Below are positions 1-8,266 of a DNA stretch of 64,000 bases, piece by piece; positions within the stretch are counted from its first letter, which is position 1; each line of letters opens with the position of its first letter. Source of the DNA: Paenacidovorax monticola (GTDB taxonomy: Bacteria > Pseudomonadota > Gammaproteobacteria > Burkholderiales > Burkholderiaceae_C); the NCBI RefSeq assembly GCF_014489595.1, contig NZ_CP060790.1, positions 2,790,001 through 2,854,000 on the forward strand, written 5' to 3'. A program made the position numbers and the translations under genes. The notes beneath the pieces were generated by a model, which ran no database searches, was not told where the DNA came from, and saw nothing but the letters and a program-made list of their open reading frames with translations.

Positions 1-300
1 CACCTCCTGCTTGGCGGCGGGCTTGAGACGGATGTTGAGGAAGCCGGGGCCTGCGATTTCCAGCGCATCCACCCAGCGGGCGAAGGCCGGCGTGGCCATG
101 AGCGCGGCCGAGAGCGTCTCGGCCAGCTGGCGGGGGTTCTGCTTGGCGGCCTTGGCCAGCTGCATGGCGGCGGTGCAGGCGAAATCGCCGTGCGCGGCCA
201 CCTTGGGCGATTCGAATGCCGCGCGGCTACCTGCGCCAGGCGACAACTTTTCCAGCTCGCCGGCCAGCGCCGCGAGCAATTCCTGTTTGACGGAGAGCAT
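1..300 (-). CDS. argS: Arginyl-tRNA synthetase, N-terminal part (runs off the window)
   Basis: The reverse strand reads open from an ATG at 298-300 to the window edge, giving the first 100 residues. They match the additional N-terminal domain of class I arginyl-tRNA synthetase, which binds the tRNA D-loop: [16 protein letters not shown] at the start, then [17 protein letters not shown], and GPGFLNIRL near residue 85-93. The HIGH and KMSKS motifs lie outside the window. The enzyme charges tRNA-Arg in the cytoplasm. It is divergent from the PsiF-repeat gene at 410. Confidence 0.93.
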   Translation of the reverse strand, partial: MLSVKQELLAALAGELEKLSPGAGSRAAFESPKVAAHGDFACTAAMQLAKAAKQNPRQLAETLSAALMATPAFARWVDALEIAGPGFLNIRLKPAAKQEV

Positions 301-358
301 GCGCGAATTCTACGGGCCGGCCGTCATCCAAGCTCCCGGTTATGACGTTATGCTCATC

Positions 359-378
359 AGGCCCCTTTTCAGGGGCCT
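359..378 (+). other. Perfect 8-bp hairpin in the psiF leader
   Basis: AGGCCCCT, a TTTC loop and AGGGGCCT form a perfect stem-loop ending 31 bases before the PsiF-gene start codon. No T-run follows on either strand, so it is not a standard intrinsic terminator. A role in mRNA stability or attenuation is possible but unproven. Confidence 0.5.
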
Positions 379-409
379 TCCATCCACATTCAATGCAGGA
401 GCACATTTC

Positions 410-718
410 ATGAACAAGCTGCTTACCGTGGTTGCCGCCGCCGGCCTCGCCCTCTCCTTCGCCACCGCCCACGCCGCGGAGGATGCCGCCAAGCCCAAGA
501 CGGCCCAGCAGACCAAGATGGCCACATGCAATGCCGACGCCAAGGACAAGAAGGGCGATGAACGCAAGGCCTTCATGAAGGAATGCCTCTCCGCCAAGAA
601 GGAAACCCAGCAGGACAAGATGAAGTCCTGCAACGCCGACCCCAAGGCCAAGGCCCTCAAGGGCGACGAGCGCAAGGCCTTCATGAAGGAATGCCTCTCC
701 GCCAAGCCGGCCGCCTGA
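410..718 (+). CDS. PsiF-repeat periplasmic protein
   Basis: A 102-residue secreted protein of unknown function. Residues 1-23 are a signal peptide (MNKLLTVVAAAGLALSFATAHA). Two PsiF repeats follow, each with a Lys-Met, a conserved Cys-Asn, GDERKAFMKECLS and a final Lys. The two repeat units are nearly identical at DNA level (about 562-597 and 662-703), which suggests a recent internal duplication. AGGAG at 397-401 sits before the ATG and fixes the start, although the frame is open further upstream. In E. coli psiF is induced by phosphate starvation; no Pho box is evident here. Confidence 0.85.
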   Translation: MNKLLTVVAAAGLALSFATAHAAEDAAKPKTAQQTKMATCNADAKDKKGDERKAFMKECLSAKKETQQDKMKSCNADPKAKALKGDERKAFMKECLSAKPAA

Positions 719-737
719 TTCCGGCCCGCCAACCGCA

Positions 738-774
738 AGGCCCCACCCGCCTCCCGGCGCGTGGGGCTTTTTTT
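738..774 (+). terminator. Intrinsic terminator after the PsiF gene
   Basis: GCCCCAC (740-746) pairs with GTGGGGC (761-767) and is followed by seven T residues (768-774). It lies 20 bases past the PsiF stop codon and abuts the convergent DUF2214 gene. Confidence 0.9.
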
Positions 775-1228
775 AGCGCGTGCCGACGCCGCGCGCCAGG
801 AACACCGCCGCCAGCGGAATCAGCGCGAGCAGGTGGGCCTGGACCATCACCAGGCGGCGCGTGGAACGGATCTCCGCTTCATCCGGCAGCGTGCCGTTGG
901 CACGCAGCGCCTTGCGCCAGCGCAGGTAGCGCACCGTGGGCACGATGGACATCAGGCCGATCACCACGAACAGCGTGACCTTGGCGTGCAGCAGCGGCTG
1001 CGACCAGTACCAGGCCGTGCCCTTGGCCCCCCACCAGGTCCGCGCGAGCCCCGTGGCCAGCACCGCGATGGCCGACGCGCCGTAGATCATGTCCACGCGT
1101 GCCAGGCGCTCCACCACGGCGGCATTGAACCACTCGGCGCGGCACAGCGCCGCCTCGCTGGCCAGGAAGACGGTCATGGTCAGGATGGCCAGCAGGTGGG
1201 CGTAGGCGAGCAGGGCTTCGGTGGTCAT
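773..1228 (-). CDS. DUF2214 family integral membrane protein
   Basis: A 151-residue protein with four predicted transmembrane helices: about residues 5-25, 50-68, 83-101 and 128-148. It begins MTTEALLAYAHLLAILTM, which resembles the DUF2214 family of small inner-membrane proteins of unknown function. The loop after helix 2 contains GLARTWWGAKG. It stands alone between the PsiF terminator and the frameshifted DUF3016 gene. No catalytic motif is visible, so I give no function. Confidence 0.75.
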   Translation of the reverse strand: MTTEALLAYAHLLAILTMTVFLASEAALCRAEWFNAAVVERLARVDMIYGASAIAVLATGLARTWWGAKGTAWYWSQPLLHAKVTLFVVIGLMSIVPTVRYLRWRKALRANGTLPDEAEIRSTRRLVMVQAHLLALIPLAAVFLARGVGTR

Positions 1229-1273
1229 GGCAACGGTCCTGTGGGGTGGGCTGGCGCATCGTAGCGCAGCCCG

Positions 1274-1860
1274 TCAGCGCCCGGAGATGAACTCGCGCTC
1301 CACCCACGCGTCCAGCAGGCGCTTTTCGTAGCGCAGCGCGCCCCCCTCGTGCAGACCGGGGTTCCTCAGGAAGGCCGGATCGCGCAGCTGGCGGCGGCCC
1401 TCCCTGAGCACGGTGCCGTCCTCGGTGCTCAGCGTGAACTCCAGCTCGATGCTTGGCGAGTCGTTTTCGACCACGATGCGCACCTCGGTCCCCCCTGGAC
1501 CGGGCCAGGGCCCCAGCCCCCCGCACGCTGCACGTCGGTGATGCGCACCTCCAGACGCAGGTCGTTCGTCAGCACGGCCGCGGCGCGCTCCGCCAGGTGG
1601 ATGAGCAGCATGTCCAGCCACACCCGGCGCTCGCGCGGGGTCTCGTCCGGGTGGTTGCGCGCATCGGTGAATGCCGCGGGGTCCGAGGTGGTGATGCGGA
1701 CCACGCCGGCAGAGATGCTGTAGTCCTCCCGGTAGACGCTGCCATCGTCCCGCAGCGCCGCACACGCCGCCAGCAAGGCGCAGGCCCCGGCCACGGCCCA
1801 GCGGGCCGCGCTCCGTGACAGCCGAGATGGAAAGGACCAGCGTTGCGGCTTCATAGCCAT
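1274..1860 (-). pseudogene. DUF3016 lipoprotein, interrupted by a one-base frameshift
   Basis: Translation from ATG at 1858-1860 gives a lipoprotein signal with lipobox LAAC (about residues 31-34), then a DUF3016 domain (VRITTSDPAAFTDARN, LRLEVRITDVQRAGG). At the C6 run 1490-1495 (G6 on the coding strand) the frame breaks. The neighbouring frame continues the same domain as TEVRIVVENDSPSIELEF and ends with a typical YEKRLLDAWV segment. Adding one G restores a 195-residue protein. The full domain is otherwise intact, so a sequencing or assembly indel is more likely than old decay. Function of the family is unknown; it should sit at the outer membrane or periplasm. Confidence 0.82.
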
Positions 1861-1878
1861 CCGGTGCCAGGGACCGCG

Positions 1879-2832
1879 CTAGGCCCGCCCGTCGGGCGCC
1901 GCCGTGCTGCGGCGCCAGAACTCGGGCTGGCTGTAGTGGCGCTTGAGGTATTCGATCCACAGCCGCACGCGCAGGGGCATGTGCTTGCGCTGCGGAAACA
2001 CCACGTAGATGCCGTTGGGCGGGGCCGCGAAGTCCTCGAGCACCGCGACCAGGCGGCCCGCTGCGATCTCGGCCTCCACCTCCCAGGTACTGCGCCAGGC
2101 AATGCCCCAGCCGCCCAGGCACCAGTCGTGCAGCACCTGGCCGTCGGAGCAGTCGAGCGGCCCGCCGGGCTTGAAGTGCACGACCTCGGTGGCACCGGCC
2201 CCGCCCTCCACGGGCACGCGAAACGCCCAGCCGCGCGTCTGCGATGCATCGCTCGACAGCGTGAGGCAGTCGTGCTGCGCGAGCTCGCTCGGGTGGCGCG
2301 GCGTGCCGTGGCGCTGCAGGTACTGCGGCGTGGCCACGCACAGGCGCCGGTTGTCGGCGATGCGCACGCTCACCAGGGCCGAATCGGGCAGGTCGCCCAC
2401 GCGCACCGCGCAGTCGAAACCCTCGCCCGCGAGGTCCACCACGCGGTCGCTGAGGTTCAGGGAGATCGTGACCTCGGGGTGCAGTTCGCGGAACAACGGC
2501 ACCAGTGGCGCCACGTGGCGGCGCCCGAAGCCCGCGGGCGCGGTGATGCGCAGATGCCCCGTGGCCTTGACCCCGCCGGCCGACACGCTGGCCTCGGCAT
2601 TGGCGATGTCGGCCAGCAGACGCTGGCAATCCTCCAGAAAGGCGCTGCCCTCGTGCGTGAGCGAGATGCGGCGCGTGGTGCGTACGAGCAGCTTCACGCC
2701 CAGGCGCTCTTCCAGCGCGTCGAGCCGCCGCCCCATGATGGCGGGCGCCACCCCCTCCACCTTGGCAGCCGCCGTGAGGCTGCCGCGCGTCGCCACCGAG
2801 ACGAAAGACTCGAACGCCTTGAGTTTGTCCAT
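1879..2832 (-). CDS. LysR-family transcriptional regulator
   Basis: A 317-residue LysR-type regulator. The winged helix-turn-helix occupies about residues 1-60 (FVSVATRGSLTAAAKVEGV, then RRLDALEERLGVKLLVRTTR). The effector domain follows from about 90 to 300, with ITAPAGFGRRHVAPLVPLF at its start. It belongs to the subgroup that often carries this RTTRRISLT motif. A LysR-style palindrome lies 31-53 bases upstream of the ATG. It is the only gene between the DUF3016 gene and the catabolic operon and reads in the same direction as both, so a divergent target is absent. It may once have faced malate synthase G, now about 7.3 kb away. Confidence 0.92.
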   Translation of the reverse strand: MDKLKAFESFVSVATRGSLTAAAKVEGVAPAIMGRRLDALEERLGVKLLVRTTRRISLTHEGSAFLEDCQRLLADIANAEASVSAGGVKATGHLRITAPAGFGRRHVAPLVPLFRELHPEVTISLNLSDRVVDLAGEGFDCAVRVGDLPDSALVSVRIADNRRLCVATPQYLQRHGTPRHPSELAQHDCLTLSSDASQTRGWAFRVPVEGGAGATEVVHFKPGGPLDCSDGQVLHDWCLGGWGIAWRSTWEVEAEIAAGRLVAVLEDFAAPPNGIYVVFPQRKHMPLRVRLWIEYLKRHYSQPEFWRRSTAAPDGRA

Positions 2833-2840
2833 GCGCCGAG

Positions 2841-2867
2841 ATTAGGCGCTTAAAAGTCAAAAATCAA
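2841..2867 (+). repeat. 27-bp imperfect direct repeat, left copy
   Basis: ATTAGGC, CT, then AAAAGTCA are shared with 10029-10055 in the same orientation; 21 of 27 positions match. The two copies flank the whole catabolic operon plus its IclR gene. They may be remnants of an insertion or a shared regulatory sequence. Confidence 0.5.
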
Positions 2868-2885
2868 GCCATGAAAAGCCTTGAT
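2863..2885 (-). promoter_or_regulatory. LysR-type operator (ATCAAG-N11-CTTGAT)
   Basis: ATCAAG (2863-2868) and CTTGAT (2880-2885) are perfect inverted arms separated by exactly 11 bases, the T-N11-A layout of LysR sites. It lies just upstream of the LysR start at 2832 and is a good candidate for its autoregulatory site. Confidence 0.6.
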
Positions 2886-2919
2886 TACGCGCCGCCATGT
2901 GCAAGCGCACAGGCTGCCA

Positions 2920-3840
2920 TCATGCATGGGAAGGGAGCAGCGCCCCCGCTGCGGGCATGTCCGCCACCAGTACGGTGCCGGTCTGCGAGTCCGTGAGCAC
3001 CAGTTCGTTCGTGCCAGGCCGGTAGGCCACGTTGGTGATGGTGTGGCCCAGCGAGCTGCGCACGAAGTGCGTGACCTCGCCGCGCGCATTGAGCACGAAG
3101 GCGCCGCCCAGGCTGGCATGGGCCACCACGAGCCGGCCCTCGGCGTCGAGCGCCATGCCGTCCGGGCCGCTGGTGCCGAAGAAGGTCTGGAAGGCGCCGA
3201 CCTTGGACACGCTGCCATCGGGCAGCAACGGCGCGCGCCAGACCTGGTTGCCGCGCGTCACGGCCACGAACAGCACCGCGCCATCGGCCGAGAGCGCGAG
3301 CCCGTTGGGGCTGGGCGCATGGCCCAGCAGCTGATCCAGCCGGCCATCGGTGCCGTAGCGGTACACGCGCCCCGTGGGGTCGTGCAGGCCCGTCTGCCCC
3401 TGGTCCGTGAAATAGAGCCGGCCCTGCCGGTCGAACGTGAGGTCGTTCACGCCCTTGAACGACTCGCTGTTGCGATGGCCCAGCACGGTGTCGATCCGGC
3501 CCGTGGCCGGGTCGAGCCGCAGGATGCCCCGGCGGTAGTCCGCGATCCACAGCGTGCCGTCCGCATGGATCGCCAGGCCATTGGGCCAGCCGTCGTACTC
3601 GGCCACCAGGCTCCAGTCGCCCCCCGCGCCGATGCGGAAGATGCGGCCGTAGGGGATGTCCGTCACGTAGAGGTTGCCGTCGCGGTCGAACGCGGGCCCC
3701 TCCAGGAAGCTGTCCATCACGTGGCCGGGCTTGTTGGCATCGACCCAGTCGGTGCGGCGCGGCTGGCGGACGGCGTCGGGCAGGCGCGTGAACACGCGCG
3801 CCTCGATGACCGTGGGCGGGGTGAATGCAAGGTTCCACAT
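2920..3840 (-). CDS. SMP-30/gluconolactonase family protein
   Basis: A 306-residue cytoplasmic six-bladed beta-propeller of the SMP-30/gluconolaconase/LRE family, expected to hydrolyse a lactone using a divalent metal. Candidate metal ligands are visible: Glu in FLEGPAFDRDG (near residue 47), Asn in FKGVNDLTFD (near 130) and Asp in GPDGMALDAEG (near 225). The blades repeat the pattern D..G.LY.TD. There is no signal peptide. It is the last gene of the reverse-strand operon 9196-2920, 16 bases after the second TctC gene. The substrate cannot be read from the sequence; the context suggests a step in organic-acid or sugar-acid catabolism. Confidence 0.85.
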   Translation of the reverse strand: MWNLAFTPPTVIEARVFTRLPDAVRQPRRTDWVDANKPGHVMDSFLEGPAFDRDGNLYVTDIPYGRIFRIGAGGDWSLVAEYDGWPNGLAIHADGTLWIADYRRGILRLDPATGRIDTVLGHRNSESFKGVNDLTFDRQGRLYFTDQGQTGLHDPTGRVYRYGTDGRLDQLLGHAPSPNGLALSADGAVLFVAVTRGNQVWRAPLLPDGSVSKVGAFQTFFGTSGPDGMALDAEGRLVVAHASLGGAFVLNARGEVTHFVRSSLGHTITNVAYRPGTNELVLTDSQTGTVLVADMPAAGALLPSHA

Positions 3841-3856
3841 GCAGTGTGCCCTCCGC

Positions 3857-4822
3857 TCACTCGGGCTTGACGCCCGCGATCCTGGCCACTGCGCCCCAGA
3901 TCTGCGTCTCCTGCCGGATGAAGCTGGCGAAGTCCGCCGGGGCCATGCCGCCGGGCAGCGCGCCCTGCTGCGCGAAGCGCTCGCGCAACGCGGGGTCGGC
4001 CAGCGCCTTCTTCACCTCGCCCTGCAGCCGGGCCACCACCTCGGGCGGCGTGCCCTTGGGTGCGGCCAGGCCGAACCAGTTGGTCACGGTATAGCTCGGC
4101 AGGCCCGCCTCCCTGAAGGTGGGCACATCGGGCAGGCCCGCGAGGCGCTTGTCGCCCGTGACGGCCAGCGCGCGCACCTTGCCGCCCTTGACCTGCGGGA
4201 TCGCGGTGGGGCTGGCCGTGATGAGCAGGTCCACCTGGCCCGACATCACGCCCAGCATCGCGTCGCCCGCGCCCTTGTAGGGAATGTGCGTGATGAAGAC
4301 CTTGCCCTCGCGCTTGAACAGCTCCGCCGCGAGGTGCGTGGAGCTGCCCGCGCCGCCCGAGCCGAAGTTGAGCTGGGCCGGGTGCTTCTGCGCATGGGCC
4401 ACCAGCTCCTGCAGCGTCTTGAACGGCGAGTTGGCCCCCACGACGAGCACCACGGGTGTCTGCGCAATCGTGGTCACGGGCACGAGGCCGTTGGCATGGT
4501 CCCAGGGCAGCCGCGCGAACAGCGAGGGCAGCATGGCGTAGGTGGTGTCGTTGGTCAGCAGCGTGGTGCCGTCTGGCACGGACTTGGCCACGAGGTCGGT
4601 GCCGATGGTGCCGCTCGCGCCCGCCTTGTTCTCGACGAAGAAGGACTGGCGCGTCTGCTCGGTCAGCTTCTGCGCGATCTGGCGCGCCGCGTAATCGGTG
4701 GTGCCGCCCGGGGCATAGGGCACGACGATGCGCACGGGCTTCTCGGGCCACGCGGACTGGGCCTGCGCGAGCGCGGCCAGGCTGGCCAGCAGCAGGCCGC
4801 CGACGAGGTTGCGGGAATTCAT
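3857..4822 (-). CDS. TctC/Bug-family substrate-binding protein (copy 1)
   Basis: A 321-residue periplasmic receptor of the tripartite tricarboxylate transporter type. I chose the ATG at 4820-4822 because AGGAG lies just upstream and it gives a clean signal peptide (MNSRNLVGGLLLASLAALAQA). Typical Bug motifs follow: [19 protein letters not shown] near residue 24, then SGTIGTDLVAKSVPDGTTLL, and FGLAAPKGTPPEVV. The ligand is usually a carboxylate. It lies 40 bases after a second TctC gene in the same operon. No tctA or tctB membrane gene is present in the window, so it either uses a transporter encoded elsewhere or works as a sensor. Confidence 0.93.
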   Translation of the reverse strand: MNSRNLVGGLLLASLAALAQAQSAWPEKPVRIVVPYAPGGTTDYAARQIAQKLTEQTRQSFFVENKAGASGTIGTDLVAKSVPDGTTLLTNDTTYAMLPSLFARLPWDHANGLVPVTTIAQTPVVLVVGANSPFKTLQELVAHAQKHPAQLNFGSGGAGSSTHLAAELFKREGKVFITHIPYKGAGDAMLGVMSGQVDLLITASPTAIPQVKGGKVRALAVTGDKRLAGLPDVPTFREAGLPSYTVTNWFGLAAPKGTPPEVVARLQGEVKKALADPALRERFAQQGALPGGMAPADFASFIRQETQIWGAVARIAGVKPE

Positions 4823-4861
4823 GGTGTGTCTCCTGATGGTTCTATGAAAAAACAACGGCGC

Positions 4862-5848
4862 TCAGTCGATCTGGATGCGCGCCTGCCGGATCAGCGCGGC
4901 CCATTTCTCCTGCTCGGCCTGCAGGTACTTCGCCGCCTGCGCGGCGCTGCCGCCCATCGGCGCGCTGCCCTCGGCGCTCAGCTGGGCCAGCATGGCGGGC
5001 TGGGCCAGGGCCTTCTCGACCTCGGCGTTGACGGCACGCACCACCTCGGCGGGCGTGCCCGCGGGCGCGACGATGAGCTTCCAGTCCACGGCCGAGAAGC
5101 CCGCGTGGCCCGACTCGGCCACCGTGGGCACGTCTGGCAGCACGGCCATGCGGCGGATGGAGGTCACGGCCAGCGCTCGCAGCTTGCCGCCCTTGAGCAT
5201 GCCCAGCACGGCCTGCGGCGTGGCGAACATGTAGTCGGTCTGCCCGCCCAGCAGGTCGGTGATGGCCGGCGCTGCGCCCTTGTAGGGCACGCTGAGCACG
5301 GAGAAGCCCGCCTTGAACGCGAGCATCTCGCCCGCCAGATGGCCCACCGTACCGGTGCCTGCCAGGCCCTGCTTCACGGTCGCGGGCCGTGTCTTGGCGG
5401 CGGCGATCGCATCGGTCAGCGTCTTCCAGGGCGAGTCGGCGCGCACCACCATCACCACGGGCTGCTCGGCCACGAGTGCCACGGGCACGAGGTCCTTGAG
5501 CGGATCGAACGGCATGCGCGGCAGCAGCGCGGGATTGATCGCGAGGTTCGCCGTCTGCCCCATGCCCAGCGTGTAACCGTCGGGCTTGGCCTTGGCCACG
5601 AGGTCCAGGCCGATGTTGCCGCCCGCCCCCGGCTTGTTGTCCACGAGAAACACCCAGCGCGCGGCCGTGCCCACCTTCTCCGTGATCTGGCGCGTCACGC
5701 CGTCGGTGCCGCCCCCGGGGGTGTAGGGCACGACCATGCGGATCGGCTTGTCGGGCCAGCGGCCCTGGGCCTGCGCCAGGCCATGGCCCAGGCCCCAGCC
5801 GAGAGTGGCAAGGCTGAAGCAGCGGCGGGTGATCGAAAGGGGGCTCAT
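4862..5848 (-). CDS. TctC/Bug-family substrate-binding protein (copy 2)
   Basis: A 328-residue Bug receptor. The ATG at 5846-5848 overlaps the stop codon of the CoA-transferase gene (ATGA), indicating translational coupling. The leader has a twin-arginine-like ITRRCFSLATLGWG stretch and ends LAQAQ. The mature protein starts with WPDKPIRMVVPYTPGGGTD and keeps the family pattern (GAGGNIGLDLVAKAKPDGYT, VPYKGAAPAITDLLGGQ). It is clearly diverged from copy 1, so the pair may bind related rather than identical ligands. Confidence 0.92.
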   Translation of the reverse strand: MSPLSITRRCFSLATLGWGLGHGLAQAQGRWPDKPIRMVVPYTPGGGTDGVTRQITEKVGTAARWVFLVDNKPGAGGNIGLDLVAKAKPDGYTLGMGQTANLAINPALLPRMPFDPLKDLVPVALVAEQPVVMVVRADSPWKTLTDAIAAAKTRPATVKQGLAGTGTVGHLAGEMLAFKAGFSVLSVPYKGAAPAITDLLGGQTDYMFATPQAVLGMLKGGKLRALAVTSIRRMAVLPDVPTVAESGHAGFSAVDWKLIVAPAGTPAEVVRAVNAEVEKALAQPAMLAQLSAEGSAPMGGSAAQAAKYLQAEQEKWAALIRQARIQID

Positions 5849-7047
5849 GGTTGCGTGTCTCCGTGGATGGCGTGGCATGCCTGCAGCGTGTCGAGTTCGG
5901 CATCGGTGTAGCCCGCCTCGCGCAGCAGCGCGCGCGTGTGCTCGCCCAGGCGCGGCGGGTCCAGGCGCAGACCCGGCCGCGCCCCGTCCAGCGTGACGGG
6001 CAGCAGCGGCACGCGCGTGGCGCGGCCGTCGGGCAGGGTGAGCGGCGCGAGGCCGCCCGTGGCATTGAGGTGGGGGTCGTCGAACAGCGCCTGGGGCTGC
6101 GTGATCGGCGCGAACGGCAGGCCGTGCTTCTCGAAGGCGGCCGCGAGTTCGGCCGCGCTGAACTGCGCGAGGTGCGAGCGCAGCAGCGGCATCATCCATT
6201 CGCGGGCGCGCACCCGGTCGTTGTTGGTGGCCAGGCGGGGATCGGCGTGCAGTTCGGCCAGGCCGAAGGCCTCGCAGAACAGCGCCCACTGCGTGTCGCT
6301 CACCACGGCCAGGAAGATCTGCTCGCCATCCTTCACGGTGAACACGTCGTACACCGCCCAGGCCGAGATGCGGCTGGGCATGGGCGCGGCGGGCTGGCCC
6401 GTCACGGCGTACTGCATCATGTGCTGCGCCACGAGGAACACGTTGTTCTCGAACAGCGCCGCCTGCACCTCCTGCCCGCGCCCGGTCTGCTCACGCGCAC
6501 GCAGCGCGGCCATGGCGCCGATGGCGCCGAACATGCCACCCATGATGTCGTTCACGCTCGTGCCTGCGCGCAGCGGGTCGCCGGGGCGGCCCGTCATGTA
6601 GGCCAGGCCGCCCATCATCTGCACCACCTCGTCGAGCGCCGTGCGGTGGTCGTAGGGGCCGGGCAGGAAGCCCTTGTGGCTCACGTAGATGAGGCGCGGG
6701 TGCCGCTCGGCGAGGCTCTCGTAGTCCAGCCCCAGCTTCTTCATGGTGCCGGGCTTGAAGTTCTCGCTCACGATGTCGGCCGTGGCGATCAGCCGCAGCG
6801 CGGCCTCCCGGCCCTCAGGCGTCTGCAAGTCCAGCGCCACGCTCTTCTTGTTGCGGTTGAACATGGGGAAGAAGCCCGCACCCGAGCCCAGCAGCTTGCG
6901 CGTGTTGTCGCCCGCGATGGGTTCGATCTTGATGACCTCGGCCCCCAGGTCTGCGAGCACCATGCCGCAGGTGGGCCCCATGACCATGTGGGTGAACTCG
7001 ATGACGCGCACGCCCTCGTAGGGCAAGGCGGTGGGGATGGGGGACAT
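5845..7047 (-). CDS. Family III (CaiB/BaiF) CoA-transferase
   Basis: A 400-residue class III CoA-transferase, which moves CoA between carboxylic acids through an aspartyl-CoA anhydride. Family features are clear: GVRVIEFTHMVMGPTCGM at the N-terminus, LADLGAEVIKIEP near residue 35, NRNKKSVALDL, and the segment RTALDEVVQMMGGLAY near 140 that carries the expected catalytic Asp. It is followed with an ATGA overlap by a TctC gene and lies in the operon with an HMG-CoA-lyase-like enzyme. Such a pair often activates and then cleaves a branched dicarboxylate (for example itaconate/citramalate or 3-hydroxy-3-methylglutarate), but the substrate here is an inference. Confidence 0.9.
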   Translation of the reverse strand: MSPIPTALPYEGVRVIEFTHMVMGPTCGMVLADLGAEVIKIEPIAGDNTRKLLGSGAGFFPMFNRNKKSVALDLQTPEGREAALRLIATADIVSENFKPGTMKKLGLDYESLAERHPRLIYVSHKGFLPGPYDHRTALDEVVQMMGGLAYMTGRPGDPLRAGTSVNDIMGGMFGAIGAMAALRAREQTGRGQEVQAALFENNVFLVAQHMMQYAVTGQPAAPMPSRISAWAVYDVFTVKDGEQIFLAVVSDTQWALFCEAFGLAELHADPRLATNNDRVRAREWMMPLLRSHLAQFSAAELAAAFEKHGLPFAPITQPQALFDDPHLNATGGLAPLTLPDGRATRVPLLPVTLDGARPGLRLDPPRLGEHTRALLREAGYTDAELDTLQACHAIHGDTQP

Positions 7048-7072
7048 AGGTGGACCTGCTTCCTTCTTGCGT

Positions 7073-8211
7073 TCAATGCACGTTCTTCTGGACCCAGCCG
7101 TGGATCCAGTCCGCGACCTCCAGGTTGTTCTTCTCGAGCATCACCATGTGGCCGTTGCCACGGATGCCCACGTCCTCGAGCCGCACCATGTCGTTGGCCA
7201 CGCCCGCCTGGCGCAGCCAGCCCGAGAGGCAGTGGTCGTACTGCGCGTGGTACGAGGATTCGGTGATCAGCACCAGCACGGGCAGGCCGCGCAGGTTCAC
7301 GAGCTGGCGCGCGGGCGTCTTCTGCTGCCAGCAGGCGACAAGCCCGCTGCGCTCCGGCTCTGCCTGCTGTTCGACCAGCAGCTGCGACGGGTCGCTCACG
7401 GCCGGCGCATAGGTGATGGGAATGTCGGTGGGCCCCAGGCCAGTTGCTTGCCCGCACCGAATACCGGCGAAGCCTGGATCGGCGGCGCGTTGGGCTCCAC
7501 GGCCAACACCCCCTTGACGAGCTGCGGCCGCGCATCGGCCAGCAGCCACCCGAAGGGGCCGGCCTGCGAATGCGTGAGCACGATGGCGGGCCCAATGCGG
7601 TCCAGCAGCGCCGAGCCCGCGGCCTGCACGCGCTTTTGCGTTTCGGCATTGGAGGCCAGGTACTCGACCTGGCTCGCGTAGAACTGGTCGAACACGGGGT
7701 CGCCCCGGCGGCCCCTGCCCGGCCCTTCGCCGGGCCACTGCGTGTGCTGCTTCGCCTGCGGCCAGCGCCCCAGCTCGGCCGATGCCGTGAACAGCATCTC
7801 GATGGTGGGGGCGGGGAAGTTGCGCAGTTCGCCGTCCAGGCCCGGGTGCCAGGCGCTGCGGCCGCGCGCGGGCTGGTCCACGAGGTAGACCTCGTAGCCT
7901 CGCTCCACGAAATGCTGGGCCCAGCCCTTGCGCCCGTCGGGCGTGGTCAGCCAGTTGGTGGAGGTCTGCGCCGCACCGTGGAACAGCACCAGCGGGTATT
8001 TCTGCGTCTTCACGGCGGGCCGCAGGCGCTCGACGTACATCGCGCCCTGCATGACCTCCTTGCCCGCAGGGCCCGCATAGGCGCCGCCAGCGTAGAACAC
8101 CTCTCGCTGCGGCCCGGTGGCGGACGGGGCCGCGCCCGGGGCGGCACAACCCGCCAGGAACCCAGTCAGGGCGAGCCCCAGGGCCGCGCGCGAAAAAACG
8201 ATGCGGTGCAT
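7073..8211 (-). pseudogene. Lipoprotein alpha/beta hydrolase, interrupted by a one-base frameshift
   Basis: From ATG at 8209-8211 the protein has a lipoprotein signal (lipobox LAGC near residue 19-22) and an alpha/beta-hydrolase fold: LVLFHGAAQTSTNW (oxyanion region), RGYEVYLVDQPARGRS, and the nucleophile elbow THSQAG. After LAWGP the frame breaks at the GGGCCCC run 7430-7436. The next frame continues with TDIPITYAPAVSD, then GLPVLVLITESSYH and the segment GIRGNGHMVMLEKN that holds the catalytic His. One added base gives a 379-residue enzyme. It is the second gene of the operon. All catalytic parts remain, so an assembly indel is likely. Confidence 0.82.
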
Positions 8212-8266
8212 GCAATGTCTCCTTGTGTCGTTATGGAAATCGGTAGGGCGCCGCCCGCCCGGGCGC

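Noticed and set aside
359..378. Terminator at the argS/psiF junction
   Set aside because: No T-run follows on either strand, and it lies in the leader of a downstream gene; recorded as a hairpin instead.
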